DNA of 64,000 nucleotides from Cymbomonas tetramitiformis. Taxonomy: Eukaryota > Chlorophyta > Pyramimonadophyceae > Pyramimonadales > Pyramimonadaceae. A program made the position numbers and the translations under genes. Below, piece after piece: positions 33,845 to 45,600 of the stretch (positions are counted from its first letter, which is position 1; every line of letters begins with the position of its first letter). A model generated the notes under the pieces. That model saw nothing but the letters and a program-made list of their open reading frames with translations, made no database searches and was not told the origin of the DNA. The stretch covers positions 1-64,000 of the forward strand of contig LGRX02003711.1 in NCBI GenBank assembly GCA_001247695.2, in the 5' to 3' direction.

Positions 33845-34969
33845 ATATCTGGACGAGGCTCTGTGCCTGTGGAGTCTCAGTTCTCTGTACTCCCAGTCTT
33901 CAATTACTACTCAGTTCTGACAGAGGTGGGCGAGCCTGAGGTTGCTGTATCTCACACTGCTGGTGAGTGTGCTGGGGACAATGAGGGCACTATGTGTGCA
34001 CCTCGTGTGGAATTATCTTCAGAGCGGCACTCTCCTCGAAGGTCCAAGAAGAAGCTCCACTGCTATGTCCCCAACAAGCATTCTCCTGTGCTCAGCCGTC
34101 GTCGCCGTGCGGAGTTTGTACCTTTTTATGACTTATGGGTCTACATTGATGTACTCACTGCCTTCTTCCCCGACAAGGCTCGCCTGAAGAGGACACAGGC
34201 CCAGTGGGATGATGGACGTGATCAACACTTGGGTGACACTTTCCAGATATCCCCGAGGCAGCTCTGGTTCAAGCCTGGTTTGCAGCGATGGCACTCTGTC
34301 ATGATGGCTGGGTCAGTGGAGATATTCCTTCGTGCTCACCACATACTCGACAGATGTACTGCTCTTCCTCGTGGTGTTGAGCATACTGTCAGTACCAAAA
34401 AGATCCTCTGCCAGCTCCATGTCATCAGGCAGGCCACAGAGGACATGGACACATTACTAAAGTTGGAGTCTGTCATGGTGCGCACCTCGCTGGTGGACCT
34501 GCATAGCTGGGCGTCTGAGCTCGGGGGGGCCACCAGGGCCTTGATACAGGCAGTGGAGGATTTTGGGGGCATGCTATTCCTCGGTGAGGGGTGGGGCACC
34601 AGTGCCTGGCCTGAGTACTCGGATTCTGGCTCGGATGATGATGTCTCTCTGCCAGACCTGGAAGATGCCTCTGACTCTGACGAGGAGGAAGACATGAACC
34701 TTGGGCAGCCCGTTGAAGGTGATTCTGGACCTGTAGCTGTGCTGGGCTCCCCTAATTCTGATCGGCTTCTCGTAGACCAAGATGCCTGGTCTTATCATAC
34801 GATGAGGCACAGCTATATGCCTGGTCTTCTCTCTATCTCTGGCAAGCTGGTGACGACTCTGGTTGCTTCATCCCCGACCTTGCTTCGGGTTCGGACTCTG
34901 ACTCAGATGCTGATGATTCTCTGCCAGACCTGGAGGATGCCTCTGACTCTGATGAGGAGGAGGACATGA
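33845..34969 (+). pseudogene. copia gag-pol linker with acidic repeat
   Basis: The frame is the same as gag, past a TGA at 33842; a start at 33863 is not required. No standard copia domain was recognised. An acidic stretch (LPDLEDASDSDEEEDMNLGQ) near 34650-34710 is repeated near 34915-34980. The two copies are 272 bp apart, which is not a multiple of three, so pol continues in another frame after the second copy. Confidence 0.65.
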
Positions 34970-37900
34970 ACCTTGGGCAGCCCGTTGAAGGAGTGGGTTA
35001 CACCCCCTCTGATGATTGGGCCTCTGGACTGCTCGTTCCGCCTCGCAAGGACCGCCTCTGTTCTGTGACTCTGGTCCCCGATGATTACTATGAAGACCAC
35101 TGTGAAGACCACTGTGATGATGCCTTTGGTGACCTCGTCATAGACCTGGACTTGGACTCTGACTCGTGTGATGAGTGTGGCCGGGTGCCTTCTGGTGCTT
35201 GGGCATGTGGTGTGCATTGTACCCCTGATGCTGGCCATGCTCAGGTGGCATGTGGTGCGAGTGCTGGCAGTGTTAGCTCTCAGTCCGCTGTGGACAAGAG
35301 TGCTGTTATAGACAGTGGCGCCACCAAGCACATCTTCAACTCTGTTCAGGTGTTCAATGCGGACTATGACATTGCAGCCTGTGAGACCTTCAGTGTGGTG
35401 CAGAGTCAGTCTGTGAGCTCCTCTGGCAGTGGCTCTGTGACCTTTGCCAAGAAGGATGTGAAGTCTGGGCGCATGGTTGGGCTACAGCTCCTTGGCACAC
35501 ACTGCATACCTGGACAGCCCTTCAACCTCTTATCGGTGGTGGCGCTCGAGGATGCAGGTTTCCCTGTGGACTTTGGGGCCAGGACTGTATCCAAAGGGGG
35601 GGTGCTGTTCTCCTTTGCCAGGGTTGGCAACCAGTATATTATGCATGAGGATACCTATGAGACTTTGGACACCCATCTAGCCTGTGCTGCCAAGCATACT
35701 GATGATCAACGAGACCGCTTTGACTGGAAGTTTGAGGACACCAAGCCTCACTTCACCACTCATGGTCCTTTCCTCCTGGAACTATTTTCCTCTAATGACA
35801 ACCACATCCTGGATGATTACTGTAACATAACTGACACATGTTTTGGCAAGGATTGGGCTGGCAGGCATTGCTATGGGAACCCGCCCTTCGACCATGACAT
35901 CATTCTGAAGTGTCTCCAGAAGGCCCTCACTGACTTTGACAGAGACCCTCCCAACACCAAATTTATGTTCGTATTGCCTAAGTGGGTCACAGCGAGTTGG
36001 TGGAGCCTGACCTCTCGCCTTGATATTATTCATGAATACCCTGCTGGTGCAAAGATCTTCTCTGCACCGAGGGCGTCATGCTACAACGTGGCCAATCTGG
36101 AGCCTTGTGGGGAAAATCGTGTGTGGATTGAGGACACCAAGTGGCCAGTGGTGGTGTTGTTCAAGAACTCGCACACTACAGAGCAGCTTGATATCAAGTT
36201 GCTACATCAACATGTGAGGCTGGGTCACATTGGTGACAAGTCTGTTGACCACATGTTCGCTCAGAATATTCCTATGAGTATCAGTGAGTCACAATACTCT
36301 GGCAGCCCGGTACAGCACTGCCCCGAGCGGTGCATTGCCTGTAGGCTGACCAAGGCCATCAGGCCCTCTGTGAAACCCACTGGGAGAGAGCTATCCAAGG
36401 AGCTGGGAAATCTTGTATGGTCAGACACATGTGGACCATTCAGGACCAGTGCTGGGGGGTACAGATGGTTCGTACTGTTTGTTGATGACTCCACTACCTG
36501 GATATGCATATTCTTTCTCAAGCTCAAGTCTGACTACCTCATTGCCTTCAAGCTATACCTGGAGGAGGTGAAGCGCCTGAGGAGCACCATGGGCCTGTCC
36601 AGCGAGTACCACACTGACGGTGACAGTACCATGATTGCTGGGCAAACTGCAGCATTTTGTGAGGAGCATGGTATTGAGCAAAGGCATGGTTCCCCATATC
36701 TGCATGAGAACCAGGCGAGGGTAGAGAGGTCACACCGAGATGTACAAGCTATGGCCAGAGCTCTCCTACTAACTTCTGGGTTTGGTGTGGACATGTGGCC
36801 CTTGGCCACCCGCCATGCGGTTTACATCCTTAACCGTGTATTCAGAAAGTCTCTGGGCTGGACTTCAGCCTACTACCTCATCCAGAAGAAGCATGCGAAC
36901 TTGTCCCAGCTGCGAGTGTTTGGGTGTATGGCTTACCCTTTCATTGACCCCACGGTTCGTGAACATAAACTCAGTAACCGAGCACGTGAGCTCAGGTATG
37001 TGGGACACTCTGAGGTATCGTCTGCCTATCTCCTGTATGATCATGAGTCTGGAAAGGTGGTCAACTCTGGTATGGTCACTTTCTCTGAGAGGTTGGACAA
37101 GCTGGGCAAGGTGGTGACCACATGGGATCCGTCTGCAGTGACTCCTCTCAAGACCAACTTCATGATCACCACTCGGGATGCGCCCTACAAAGATCTACCA
37201 CCTACACTATTGGAGACTACTGTATTGGAGCAGGGTGTGTACTTACCTGAAGGTGGTGATGAGATTGTGGCTGTGGTGAAGGTGGAAACCTCTGATGATG
37301 TGTGCTGGGTGAGCTTGAGCTCGTATCTCGAGCCAGGCAGTGGGCGCCTGTCGCTATTGAGGGATTGCCCTACATATGGGAGTATCAATGCTCACTATCC
37401 ACTGTTCATTGAGATACGTGCTGTCACTGGGAAGGGGGACTCTGAGGAGGCCATGATTTGTGGACGCGCTATTGCACCGCATGCTCAACCCTACTGCGTG
37501 GTCCTCCTCACCAACTTCACCATCATGGACCTACCTGCTGAAGATGTGCAATTTCCACCTGCACACACGTGCCTGGGTGTTAAGGCTGCAGAGACACCCA
37601 CTGTGCAGAGCTCCCTGCTGCCTGAGGGAGTCACTGAGCCGAAGAGTCACTCTCAGGTCCTGACTTCACCTGACTGTACTGAATGGCTCAACTCTATCCA
37701 AGATGAGCTGGAGGCACTGGTACAGATCAAGAAGGCTTTATTAATGATGAACCAGGAGGATGTACCTGCTGGGGTGAAGCTGCTGGAAATGTCCCTGGTG
37801 CTCAAGGTCAAGCTGGACAAGCACAGGCAACTCCTGAAAAGGAAGAGCCGGATATGCGTGCGGGGCAATAAACAGGAGTATGGAGTGGATTACTATGACA

Positions 37901-38121
37901 CTTTTGCACCATGTACACAGCTGTCATCGATCAGGATCGTCATCACCCTGGCCCTGAACCTTGGCCTTGTGGTCTACCACATGGATGTGGACACTGCCTT
38001 TCTGAACTCAGTGCTCGAGGAGGATCTGTATGTTCGCCTTCCCCGAGGACTGGTCTATGGGGGGCACAGACAGGTGTGCCAAACTGCTGAAGGCAGTGTA
38101 TGGATTGAAGCAGGCTGGTAG
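34966..38121 (+). pseudogene. copia Pol: protease, methyltransferase-like domain, integrase, RT N-terminus
   Basis: The protease active site is AVIDSGATKHIFN (DSGA at 35311-35322). Next comes an insert at about 35760-36110 that resembles Dam-like adenine-N6 methyltransferases: LLELFSSNDNH, GKDWAGRHCYGNPPF (NPPF at 35878-35889) and FMFVLPKWVTASWW. Integrase follows with its HHCC finger (HQHVRLGH, then CPERCIAC), then the DDE triad in LVWSDTCGPF, SEYHTDGDST and QARVERSHR. A linker leads to the RT N-terminus (YHMDVDTAFLNSVLEEDLY). The frame drifts near 38055-38065 at a G run (GGGGGGC) and closes at 38121. Protease cleaves the polyprotein and integrase inserts the cDNA. The role of the insert is unknown. 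Confidence 0.9.
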
Positions 38122-38782
38122 AGAGTGGTTTGACACCTCCGATGCCTTCATCATGGGCTATGACTCCAGGATGCAAAGGAGTGACGTGGAGCCCTGCTTG
38201 TACTTCATCCGTGATGCCGCTCTCCAGGTCATTATTCTGGCCTACGTAGATGACTACCTGGTGGCCACCAATGACAAGTCATGGTATGACACCTTTGTGA
38301 CCGCTTTCCACGCACAGTATGCGTGCAAAGATCTTGGGGTTCTGGACTTGGTCATGGGTATCGGGGTGCGCTGGGGAAGTGGCACAACATACTTATCTCA
38401 GTCTGGCTATATCTCTCAGATGATCAGCACCTATGGCCTGGATGAGGCCAAGCCAGCGAGTTTGCCGATGTCACCTGGCACTGCGCTGACTCCTGCTGAT
38501 GGTAAAGGATCCATGCCTTACCGAGCTCTTCTGGGGCAGCTGCAGTGGGTGGCTCGCTGCAGTCGGCCTGACATTATGGCAGCAGTATCAGTCCTGTCGA
38601 GGTTCTGCGCTACATATGGTCCAGAGCACTTTGTGGCCCTGAAGCAGGTGGTCAGATATCTGAAGGGCACCAGGGAGTACGAGCTGGTGCTGCGCACTGC
38701 CGTGGGGGGTGTGGCACTGGACCAAGCAGACCGTTGCCTCTCTCCATCTACACCGATGCCGACTATGCTGGATGCAAAGTGA
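38030..38782 (+). pseudogene. copia reverse transcriptase, C-terminal part
   Basis: This +1-shifted continuation of pol has VYGLKQAGREWF, the catalytic ILAYVDDYLVA (YVDD at 38243-38254) and the copia-specific LMGIGVRWG...YLSQSGYI, LGQLQWVARCSRPDIM and LKGTREYEL. The overlap with the previous segment (38030-38121) is the frameshift zone. A second G run (GGGGGG, about 38703) precedes the shift back to the pol frame near 38715-38735. Confidence 0.9.
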
Positions 38783-39219
38783 CCAGAAGAAGTACGTCTG
38801 GTATCGCTGTCTTCCTCTGTGGGAGTCTGGTTATATTCTCGTCTATGATCCAGAAGTGTGTGTCCCTGTCTACTACTGAGGCCGAGATCATAGCCATGTC
38901 AGAGGGAGCTCGGGAGGTGAAGTATGTCCTCAACGTGCTGGACTCACTGGTGGACATATGCAGACCAGTACCCATGTACTGTGACAACCAGGGAGCTATC
39001 CACCTGGCCACTGACTACGTGAACAACTCCCGGTCCAAGCACATTGAAGTCAGGAATATGTACATCAGGGAGCTGGTCAAGGCCAAGGACACAGAGGCGC
39101 TGTACACTGGGACTGATGACAACACCTCTGACATCATGACCAAACCTCTGGCACTCCCTATATTTCGTGTACACAGAGAGCGACTGGGTGTCATGAACCT
39201 GCCTCGTGGTGATCAATAA
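38734..39219 (+). pseudogene. copia RNase H
   Basis: The frame is the same as the protease-integrase segment. The catalytic residues are SIYTDADYAGC (Asp), SLSTTEAEIIA (Glu), MYCDNQGAIHLA (Asp) and the terminal NTSDIMTKPL stretch (Asp). KVTRRSTSGIAVFL is the usual copia RH1 signature. The C-terminus is complete, ending MNLPRGDQ before TAA. It degrades the RNA strand of RNA-DNA hybrids during cDNA synthesis. Confidence 0.92.
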
Positions 39220-39221
39220 GG

Positions 39222-39345
39222 AGCTGAAGGGGCACCATCCCCGTACCACTGGAGCTGGAGGGGCACCATCCCCATATCACTGGAGCTGGAGACTGAAGGG
39301 GCACCATCCCCACATCACTGGAGTTGGAGACTGAAGGGGCACCAT
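39222..39345 (+). repeat. short tandem repeats in the copia 3' untranslated region
   Basis: About four copies of GGGGCACCATCCCC, each followed by (A/G)TA/ACATCACTGGAG-type sequence, lie between the pol stop and the polypurine tract, with spacings of about 30-45 bp. Each GGGG-CACCAT-CCCC can fold as a 4 bp hairpin. The function is unknown. Confidence 0.8.
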
Positions 39346-39381
39346 ACCCAAGAACTGGCATTAGCTAGACAGTCACCCTTT

Positions 39382-39389
39382 AGAAGGGG
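39382..39389 (+). other. polypurine tract of the copia element
   Basis: AGAAGGGG lies directly before the 3' LTR, the expected place for plus-strand priming. Confidence 0.85.
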
Positions 39390-39833
39390 TATTGGAATCT
39401 GCAGTGTCTGCTGATCAGTTTGATGTAAAGCATGACTGTCTAGGCCTTGCACAGTAGTCAGGATGCTCAAACCCTGAAGAACCCTAAAGAAACCCTATGA
39501 AACCCTTAGATCTAGATCTGTAGATCTGCTGAACTAATCGTGGCCGTTGGATCATATGATGACCATCGGCAAGACACAGTGTGTAATAGCTCGCGGCCCA
39601 TCTTCTGATAGTGGGCCGGAGAGTTCATCGGCCCATCGTAGACGTGTCATTGCAGTCGTTATGAACTCGACAGTGACACGTCAGACTCTAATTAGTGAAC
39701 TTTCGCTTAGACTGCCCAATCAGTAATGTTTGGGCGCTAATGTTCGTGGCGTTTCAAGCTGCGAACTGGTATATCTTTTGAGAATGAAAGTTTACGCTCG
39801 CTTTTGCAAACTACCCTGTATAGAGTTCCAACA
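39390..39833 (+). repeat. 3' LTR of the copia element
   Basis: It matches the 5' LTR except for six substitutions and a one-base deletion (CTGAAGAACC against CTGAAGGAACC). It ends AGTTCCAACA and is followed by CACGG, the target duplication. Confidence 0.97.
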
Positions 39834-39838
39834 CACGG

Positions 39839-41040
39839 CCCTCGCCAGGGAGGGAGCGACATGCGCTTGTTGGGCCGCTCTTCCAGCCGGTGGATGGTGA
39901 GTGGTGCCGCCATGGCATGAGCTGTATGCCGCTCACGGGCCTTGTGAGGCTACCACCTACCTTCTCCTGGATCTTCTGTCCGATGATCTTGCGTGCGGTG
40001 GGGTGGGAGTCTGCGTTTCCTGTCTCGCCAAGAGGTGCTGAGTGGGCCCAGGGGTTGCTTGGACGGGTGTTGGGAGAGGGGGGATCACTTGGGAAGTGGT
40101 GGCGGGCTTCATTTTGGAGGAGGGAGTTGTACCATTCCACTTTACGCGGCGGCAGCAGGAAGCGTTGATTGAGCTGGATCAGGCTGTTGGGCAGGAGATT
40201 CAGCTTTTTGCGGCCAACATGCATGGGCTTAGCCTGTGCTACAGGGGGGGGCAGTGGGCGCGGGCTGGAGTGGCAACAGAGTACGCCTCCGGGCCCCGAG
40301 ACCGGTACCTTGTGCAGGTCGGCAAGGACGGGGGCTTTACGCGGGTGAACCTCGGCAATTGCTGGTGCGCAAGGTAAGGGAGTATCTTTCAGGTGATGAC
40401 CAGATGGGGCTGTTACGACGGAGGGACATGGCCGGACACCACGCTTGCGGTCGCCGGGTCTGCGTGCGAGTCCAGGTGGAGCGATCTCTTCTCCCTTGGC
40501 GGAGGACCGGAGTACTGGTAGAGTTCAGAGCGCATGGGATGGTGCCGCGCCCGAGGCATCTGAGGTCTGTGCCATTGTGGAGGACGATGCAGCATGGTCC
40601 GTGGCGTGGGTGCGCATTTGGAGGGGGAGCTCGGCTGCCTGTGGAGGAAGCTGGGCTCTCGCCGGAGGTTTGGGAGACCCCTGTTGTTGAAGGAAGAGGG
40701 GTTGAGGAGCATGCCTTGCTCGCCCCGTCGGCGCTGGAGACGTACCTGAGAGGTAGGGGTTAGTGTCGGCAGCACACACATGGTCTCGAGGCCGGCGTTG
40801 GGCCAGAGAGAACCTAACTACGGAGGTTGTTAGCCTTATGAGGCCGGGCGGGTGGTATATGAGGGGGGAGGGCATTCGTTGGAGGGCGGGGGGTGTTTCA
40901 TCCTATTGAGGAGGGTGCTCTAGTAACGCCGTCCTTGCGAACGGTGTTGAAGGCAGGGTTGGTGGGGGATGCGGGCGCCCTGCTTGCCCCGGTGCCAGTG
41001 AGGGAGGCGACGGTGGAGGAGGAGGTTTAGCTTGCTAGGG
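39839..41040. other. right flank of the copia insertion, GC-rich, gene remnant possible
   Basis: The most protein-like frame is 40042-40377 on the plus strand. Its C-terminal part (GGQWARAGVATEYA, DRYLVQVGKDGGFTRVNL) loosely follows the Tudor-like pattern also seen on the left flank at 31015. No start, signal or complete domain can be assigned. The copia element may have split a gene or another element that encodes chromatin-reader modules; this is a weak inference. Confidence 0.3.
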
Positions 41041-41859
41041 GATGGGGGTTGCGGGGGCGGCGACGGCATTGCCTGCCGAGGTTGTCAGGGTGGTTGGCGC
41101 ATGACGTGGCACCGAGCCACTGGTTGGTGTGCGAAGCGGGGATGCCATCGCACGGAGCAAAGCCACTGGCGCACGAGGTGGAGCAGCCGGCTCAGCTAGT
41201 GTATGGCCTGGAGCCACTGGCGCAGTGCAGGGTGCAGCCAGCAGTGTCGGCGCATAGCATGTCGCTGCGATCACCAAAGTTGCCCCAGCTGGCACGGTGC
41301 GTGGAAACGATGGCCGTTCCGGCGCAGGGCTTGGCGCCACGGGAGCGAGGCTCGCGGCAGGCAGGGATCGTGGAACCACAGGCGCGCAGCAAGCCGTTGA
41401 CACAGGGCGCAAAGCTGCAACCGCCAACCCGGCGCTGGGTGGCGGAGCGTGCCGGCCCTGCCCACACTGGCCGCAGCCGAGGACGAGGCGTGGTCAATCG
41501 TTGGCGCAGAGACCAAGCCGCACGCTGAGGCCGAGGGGCCGAGCGAGGAGCAGGCGCTGGAGCAGGAGGGGAGCACACGCGCGCGCGGACAAGTGGCGGC
41601 GCACTCCTGGCCTCCCACGTCAGCTCCAGCCGTACCAACGTCGAGCCCACGTGCCGTCCACGATCCAGCCGGTGCGCCTCCGTGACAGCTGGGGGCGAGC
41701 GTAAGCGCTGGAGCCGACCGCATCAACGGCTCAGCATCGCAACGCGAGCTCGAGGCGCAAGACTCGCATCGCCTACCACCTCGGCAAGCTCAGCCAGCAC
41801 GTGGAGCAAAACCAGCTGTGCATGGGTCGCAGCACCCAGGGCATGTCGCGCAACAGCAA

Positions 41860-42060
41860 GCGCAGCCGGCACATGGTGCGGGGCCGGCGGAGCCAGCGCA
41901 AAGCCCGCAGCGGCTAGCGCAGCTGGCACATGGTGCGGGGCCGGCGGAGCCAGCGCAAAGCCCGCAGTGGTTAGCGCAGCCGGCACATGGTGCGGGGCCA
42001 GCGGAGCCAGCGCAAAGCCCGCAGCGGCTAGCGCAGCCAACGCCTCGGAGACATGGTGCG
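41860..42060 (+). repeat. 57 bp (19-codon) tandem repeats
   Basis: Three good copies and a worn fourth repeat with a period of 57 bp, containing GCACATGGTGCGGGGCC and GGCGGAGCCAGCGCAAAGCC. On the plus strand they read (A/H)GAGPAEPAQSPQ(R/W)LAQ. The same DNA is also open on the minus strand, so coding status is undecided. Confidence 0.85.
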
Positions 42061-42202
42061 AGGCCGGCGGAGCGAGCGCAAAGCCCGCATGTAGCGGCTA
42101 GCGCAGCCAACCTCTCGGGCACAGCCGACGAAGCCGCACGCCAAGTTGCGGGCCGATAGCGCGCAGGAGCCAGGGCAGCTGGTGCAGCATAAGGGGGGGG
42201 GA

Positions 42203-42430
42203 GTGGTCCGACCAATAGCCGACACGCCGCGCACGCATTGCGCGGCCCCCGGCGCGACCGTGGGCCGCCGTGGTCAGCGGGTAAGCCCCCGGGCCGGCGA
42301 GGCACCTCCGGAGTGGTCCAACCAATAGCCGAGTGACACGCCGCGCACGCATGGCGCGCCCCCCAGCGCGACCCTGGGCCGCCCTGGTCAGCAGCGCAAG
42401 CCCTCGCACTGGGGAGGCACCTCTAGGAGT
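42203..42430. repeat. ~110 bp direct duplication
   Basis: AGTGGTCCGACCAATAGCCG at about 42203 recurs with one change at about 42312. Both are followed by ACGCCGCGCACGCAT and a GGCCGCC(G/C)TGGTCAGC segment. Confidence 0.75.
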
Positions 42431-42699
42431 TACCCGAGGGACGCTGCAGGTTCCCCCAGAGCTTCCGGTGCACACGCAGTCCCACCTCCCGGCGCTGGGC
42501 AGCCGGCGACCACTCGGCGAGACGCAGTGGCAAGCGCAACTCCCGGCGAGGGCACCGTCCCCCATCCTGGAGGTGCCCAAGGCACGGCGCGAGGGAGTGA
42601 ACCACCACCAGCGACCCAGCGCAGCTGCGGGTTGCAGGTGCCCGAAGACACGACGCAGGGAAGAGTATCGCTGGCGGCGGCCAAGCTCAATGCAGAGTC

Positions 42700-45600
42700 G
42701 TTGGTGGGGACACAACACGCGCTGCCGCTCACAAGCGGCTTGCTGCCGCAACCACGGCACAGCGCAGCGAGGTGCCGGCAGCGGACCAGTGCAGCGACGG
42801 GCAGCTGGAGCTCGCAGCCATGGTGCAGGCAAGAGCACATCCGGCAGCGGACCAGTGCAGCGACGGGCAGCTGGAGCTCGCAGCCATGGTGCAGGCAAGA
42901 GCACATCCGGCAGCGGACCAGTGCAGCGACGGGCAGCTGGAGCTCGCAGCCACGGTGCAGGCAAGAGCACATCCGGCGGCGGACCAGTGCGGCAGCAAGC
43001 CGCTCGTGCTCGTAGCCACGGCGCAGGGAGGCGCACTGCCGGCAGCGGCCCAGCATGGTTCTTTGGGAGTGCTTGGTGCCGAAACAGCGCATGGCCACGG
43101 AGCAGCACGCGCAGCCAGCAACGGGCGGAGCGCTGCCGCTCATGTCCGCGGCCATGGCACAGCGCATCGTGGTGCCGGTAGCGGATCAGCGCACCGACGA
43201 GCCGCTGGTACCCGTAGTCACCACGCAGCAAGGCGCGCTTCCTGCAGCGAGCCACTGGCGCCCGCAGCCACAGCGCAGGGAGGTGCGCTCCCGGCAGCGG
43301 TGCAATTCGCTGCGCTTATGACGGCGCCCCAGTGTAGCATGGCGCTGCAGGAGGCTGTGGGACACCTGGCCAGGAAGCGGAGCAGTGTGCAGGCGACAGC
43401 AGGCCAACGGGGTGCAACGCTCCTGAGTCCTGACGCTCGTGGAAGTCGAGGCCGTGGTGGAAGGCAGTGTGGTACCAACAGCACAGCGGAGAGCAGAGAT
43501 GCCGGCGCTATTGGAGCATCTAGTCATGGGGCGGTGCTATGCGCATAAGGAAGCTCGACTCAGCGGGGCGTAGAGTCAGCAACAGGAGGCTCTGGGCAGC
43601 TCTCTCAGCCGGATGCGCCCACAGTAGAGCTACCTGCGGCAACCGGCAAGGTGCACACGGCGGCAGTGCGGCGGAGCACGCAGCCAGTGGCGCCCGTGGA
43701 GGAGCTGGCCATAGCGCAGCACAGGGTGCAACTGACGGCGGTGCTATGGGACGTGCAGTCGGAGGCAGTCGCAGAGAAGTTAGCCGCAGCGCAGAGCCGC
43801 GAGCGCACAACGGCGGTGCAGTTGAGCGTGCAGCTGGAAGCTAAGCGCTCGACCGCCGTGCAGCACTGCTCGCAACCGGCGGCAGCGCCGCTGCGTGTCC
43901 CCCCAGTGGCGTCCGCAAAGGAGTTGGCCATAGCGCAATGCAGCTCACAACCGACGGCGGCTCAGAGGGACGCACAGCCGGGGACGGACGCGAAGGAGTC
44001 AGCGGCAGCCGAATGCAGCAAGCGCGTAGGGGCGGCGCAACGGAGCGCACCGCCGGTAGCAGCGAAGCTTGCAGCAACGGGCGCAATCCAACTCCGGTCA
44101 GGACACGGAGCATCATTGCAGAGCGCAGCGGCGGTGGCCGAGCGGGCGCTTGCGTCGCAGCACGACGCACAGCCAGAGACGTCTGCGGAGCTACGGACGC
44201 CAAGTGATCAGGGACCGACGGTGCAGCTGAAGCTGATGGTGCAGTTGGAGCTGCGCACAAAGCCGCAGGCGCGCGGCGGGCAGGCTCTAGCCATTGCGGT
44301 ACCCGGTGCCACCAGCACATGGCGCGGAGCTGAAGGCGCAAACCTCGCAACAGTTGGTGCAGCACGCCGAGCCGCAGGCGCCGGGCGCTCATGGCATGCA
44401 GCGGCTTATGCACGGCGGGGACCGAACTGCGAGTACAATTGCTATCACAGCCACTGGTGCACGACGCAGCCACCGTCACAACCGCAGGTGCATAGCGAGA
44501 ACCCAGCACGGCTGCGGGTATGGCACAGCACTCAGCCGGTGGCAACCCAGCCTGGTGCTAAGCCACGGGTGCCGGCAGGACAATCGGCCACAGCGCAGTG
44601 CGAGCTGGTGGAGCTCGTGCAGAGCGTGGGACCGTGAGTGCGGCTGCTGGCGCACGGATCTGAGGCGCACGCACCCAGCACGGAGATGTTGCGTCACGGT
44701 GCGGATCCGCAAGCGCGTAGCGCGGAGTTGCTGGAACCTGCGGCCGCGGAGCCGTTCAGTGTGCGCCAGGCAGTGACCCAGCTCAGTGCAAGTTTGCGAG
44801 CACCAACAGGAGAGCCCTCGGCTCCTGGTAGGTCGATTCGGCTTGCGGTCCAACATCCAGCCCAGCCCCAGGGTCTTCAGCTGCAAGTCTGGGTGCAGCA
44901 AGGCATACAACGTCAGCATGGCATTGGGCGGCAGGGCGCGGAGCGATTGACCCCGATGCAGTGCAACGTGCAGATGGCTCCGCCCGGACCAGGGGGGGAG
45001 GATTCATGCAAGACATTGCAGGCGGCAGCACACCACTTATTAGTGCAACAGTTGCAGTCAGTGGCGGCGGACCAGCACAGCGTCGAGCGGTCGGAGCCGC
45101 AAGCGCGTTCACTAGCTGGTCCACGAGCACGCGGCACGGAGCCGCTAGCGCAGCCGCGGGAGCACGGCGTGAGGCCGCCGGCGAAGCCACTCGGGCAGCT
45201 GCAGGTGTACGACACGGGGCCGTGGTGGCGACCCCTGCCGCGGCCTCAGAAGCACGTTGCGGAGGCGCTGGCACAACGGCTAGCACAGCCGCAAGAGCCC
45301 AGCTCAGAGACGCGGGCTCAGCCACTGCCGCAGGGAAGCGCATCGCCGGCAGATGCCCAGCGCGGCGACGAAGCATTGGAGCTCACAGCCACGGGGCATG
45401 TGTGCGCGCTCCCGGCAGCTGTCCAGCGCGGCAACGAGCCGGCAGTGTCTGGAGCCACGGCGCAGTGCTGTATGCTCCCGACAGCAGCCATGGGAGGCAG
45501 CGAGCTGCGCGTAACGGCAACCACGGCGCAGAGAAGCGCATCGCCGGCGGCAGGGGCCCAGCGCGGCGACGAGCCGCTGGAGCTCGCAGCCATGGTGCAT

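Larger units (their letters stand above)
31737..39833 (+). mobile_element. Ty1/copia LTR retrotransposon, near full length, inactive
   Basis: LTRs of 445 and 444 bp flank gag-pol in the copia order: protease, integrase, RT, RNase H. A 5 bp target-site duplication CACGG lies at 31732-31736 and 39834-39838. A primer-binding site adjoins the 5' LTR and an AGAAGGGG polypurine tract adjoins the 3' LTR. By eye the LTRs differ by six substitutions and one indel (about 1.5%), so insertion is fairly recent. Coding capacity is lost through stops in gag and frameshifts in pol. An adenine-methyltransferase-like domain lies between protease and integrase. Confidence 0.97.

Noticed and set aside
42098..43255. 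Long minus-strand frame in the GC-rich tract
   Set aside because: It is the complement of the 57 and 66 bp repeat arrays and has no domain. Several frames on both strands are equally open there.
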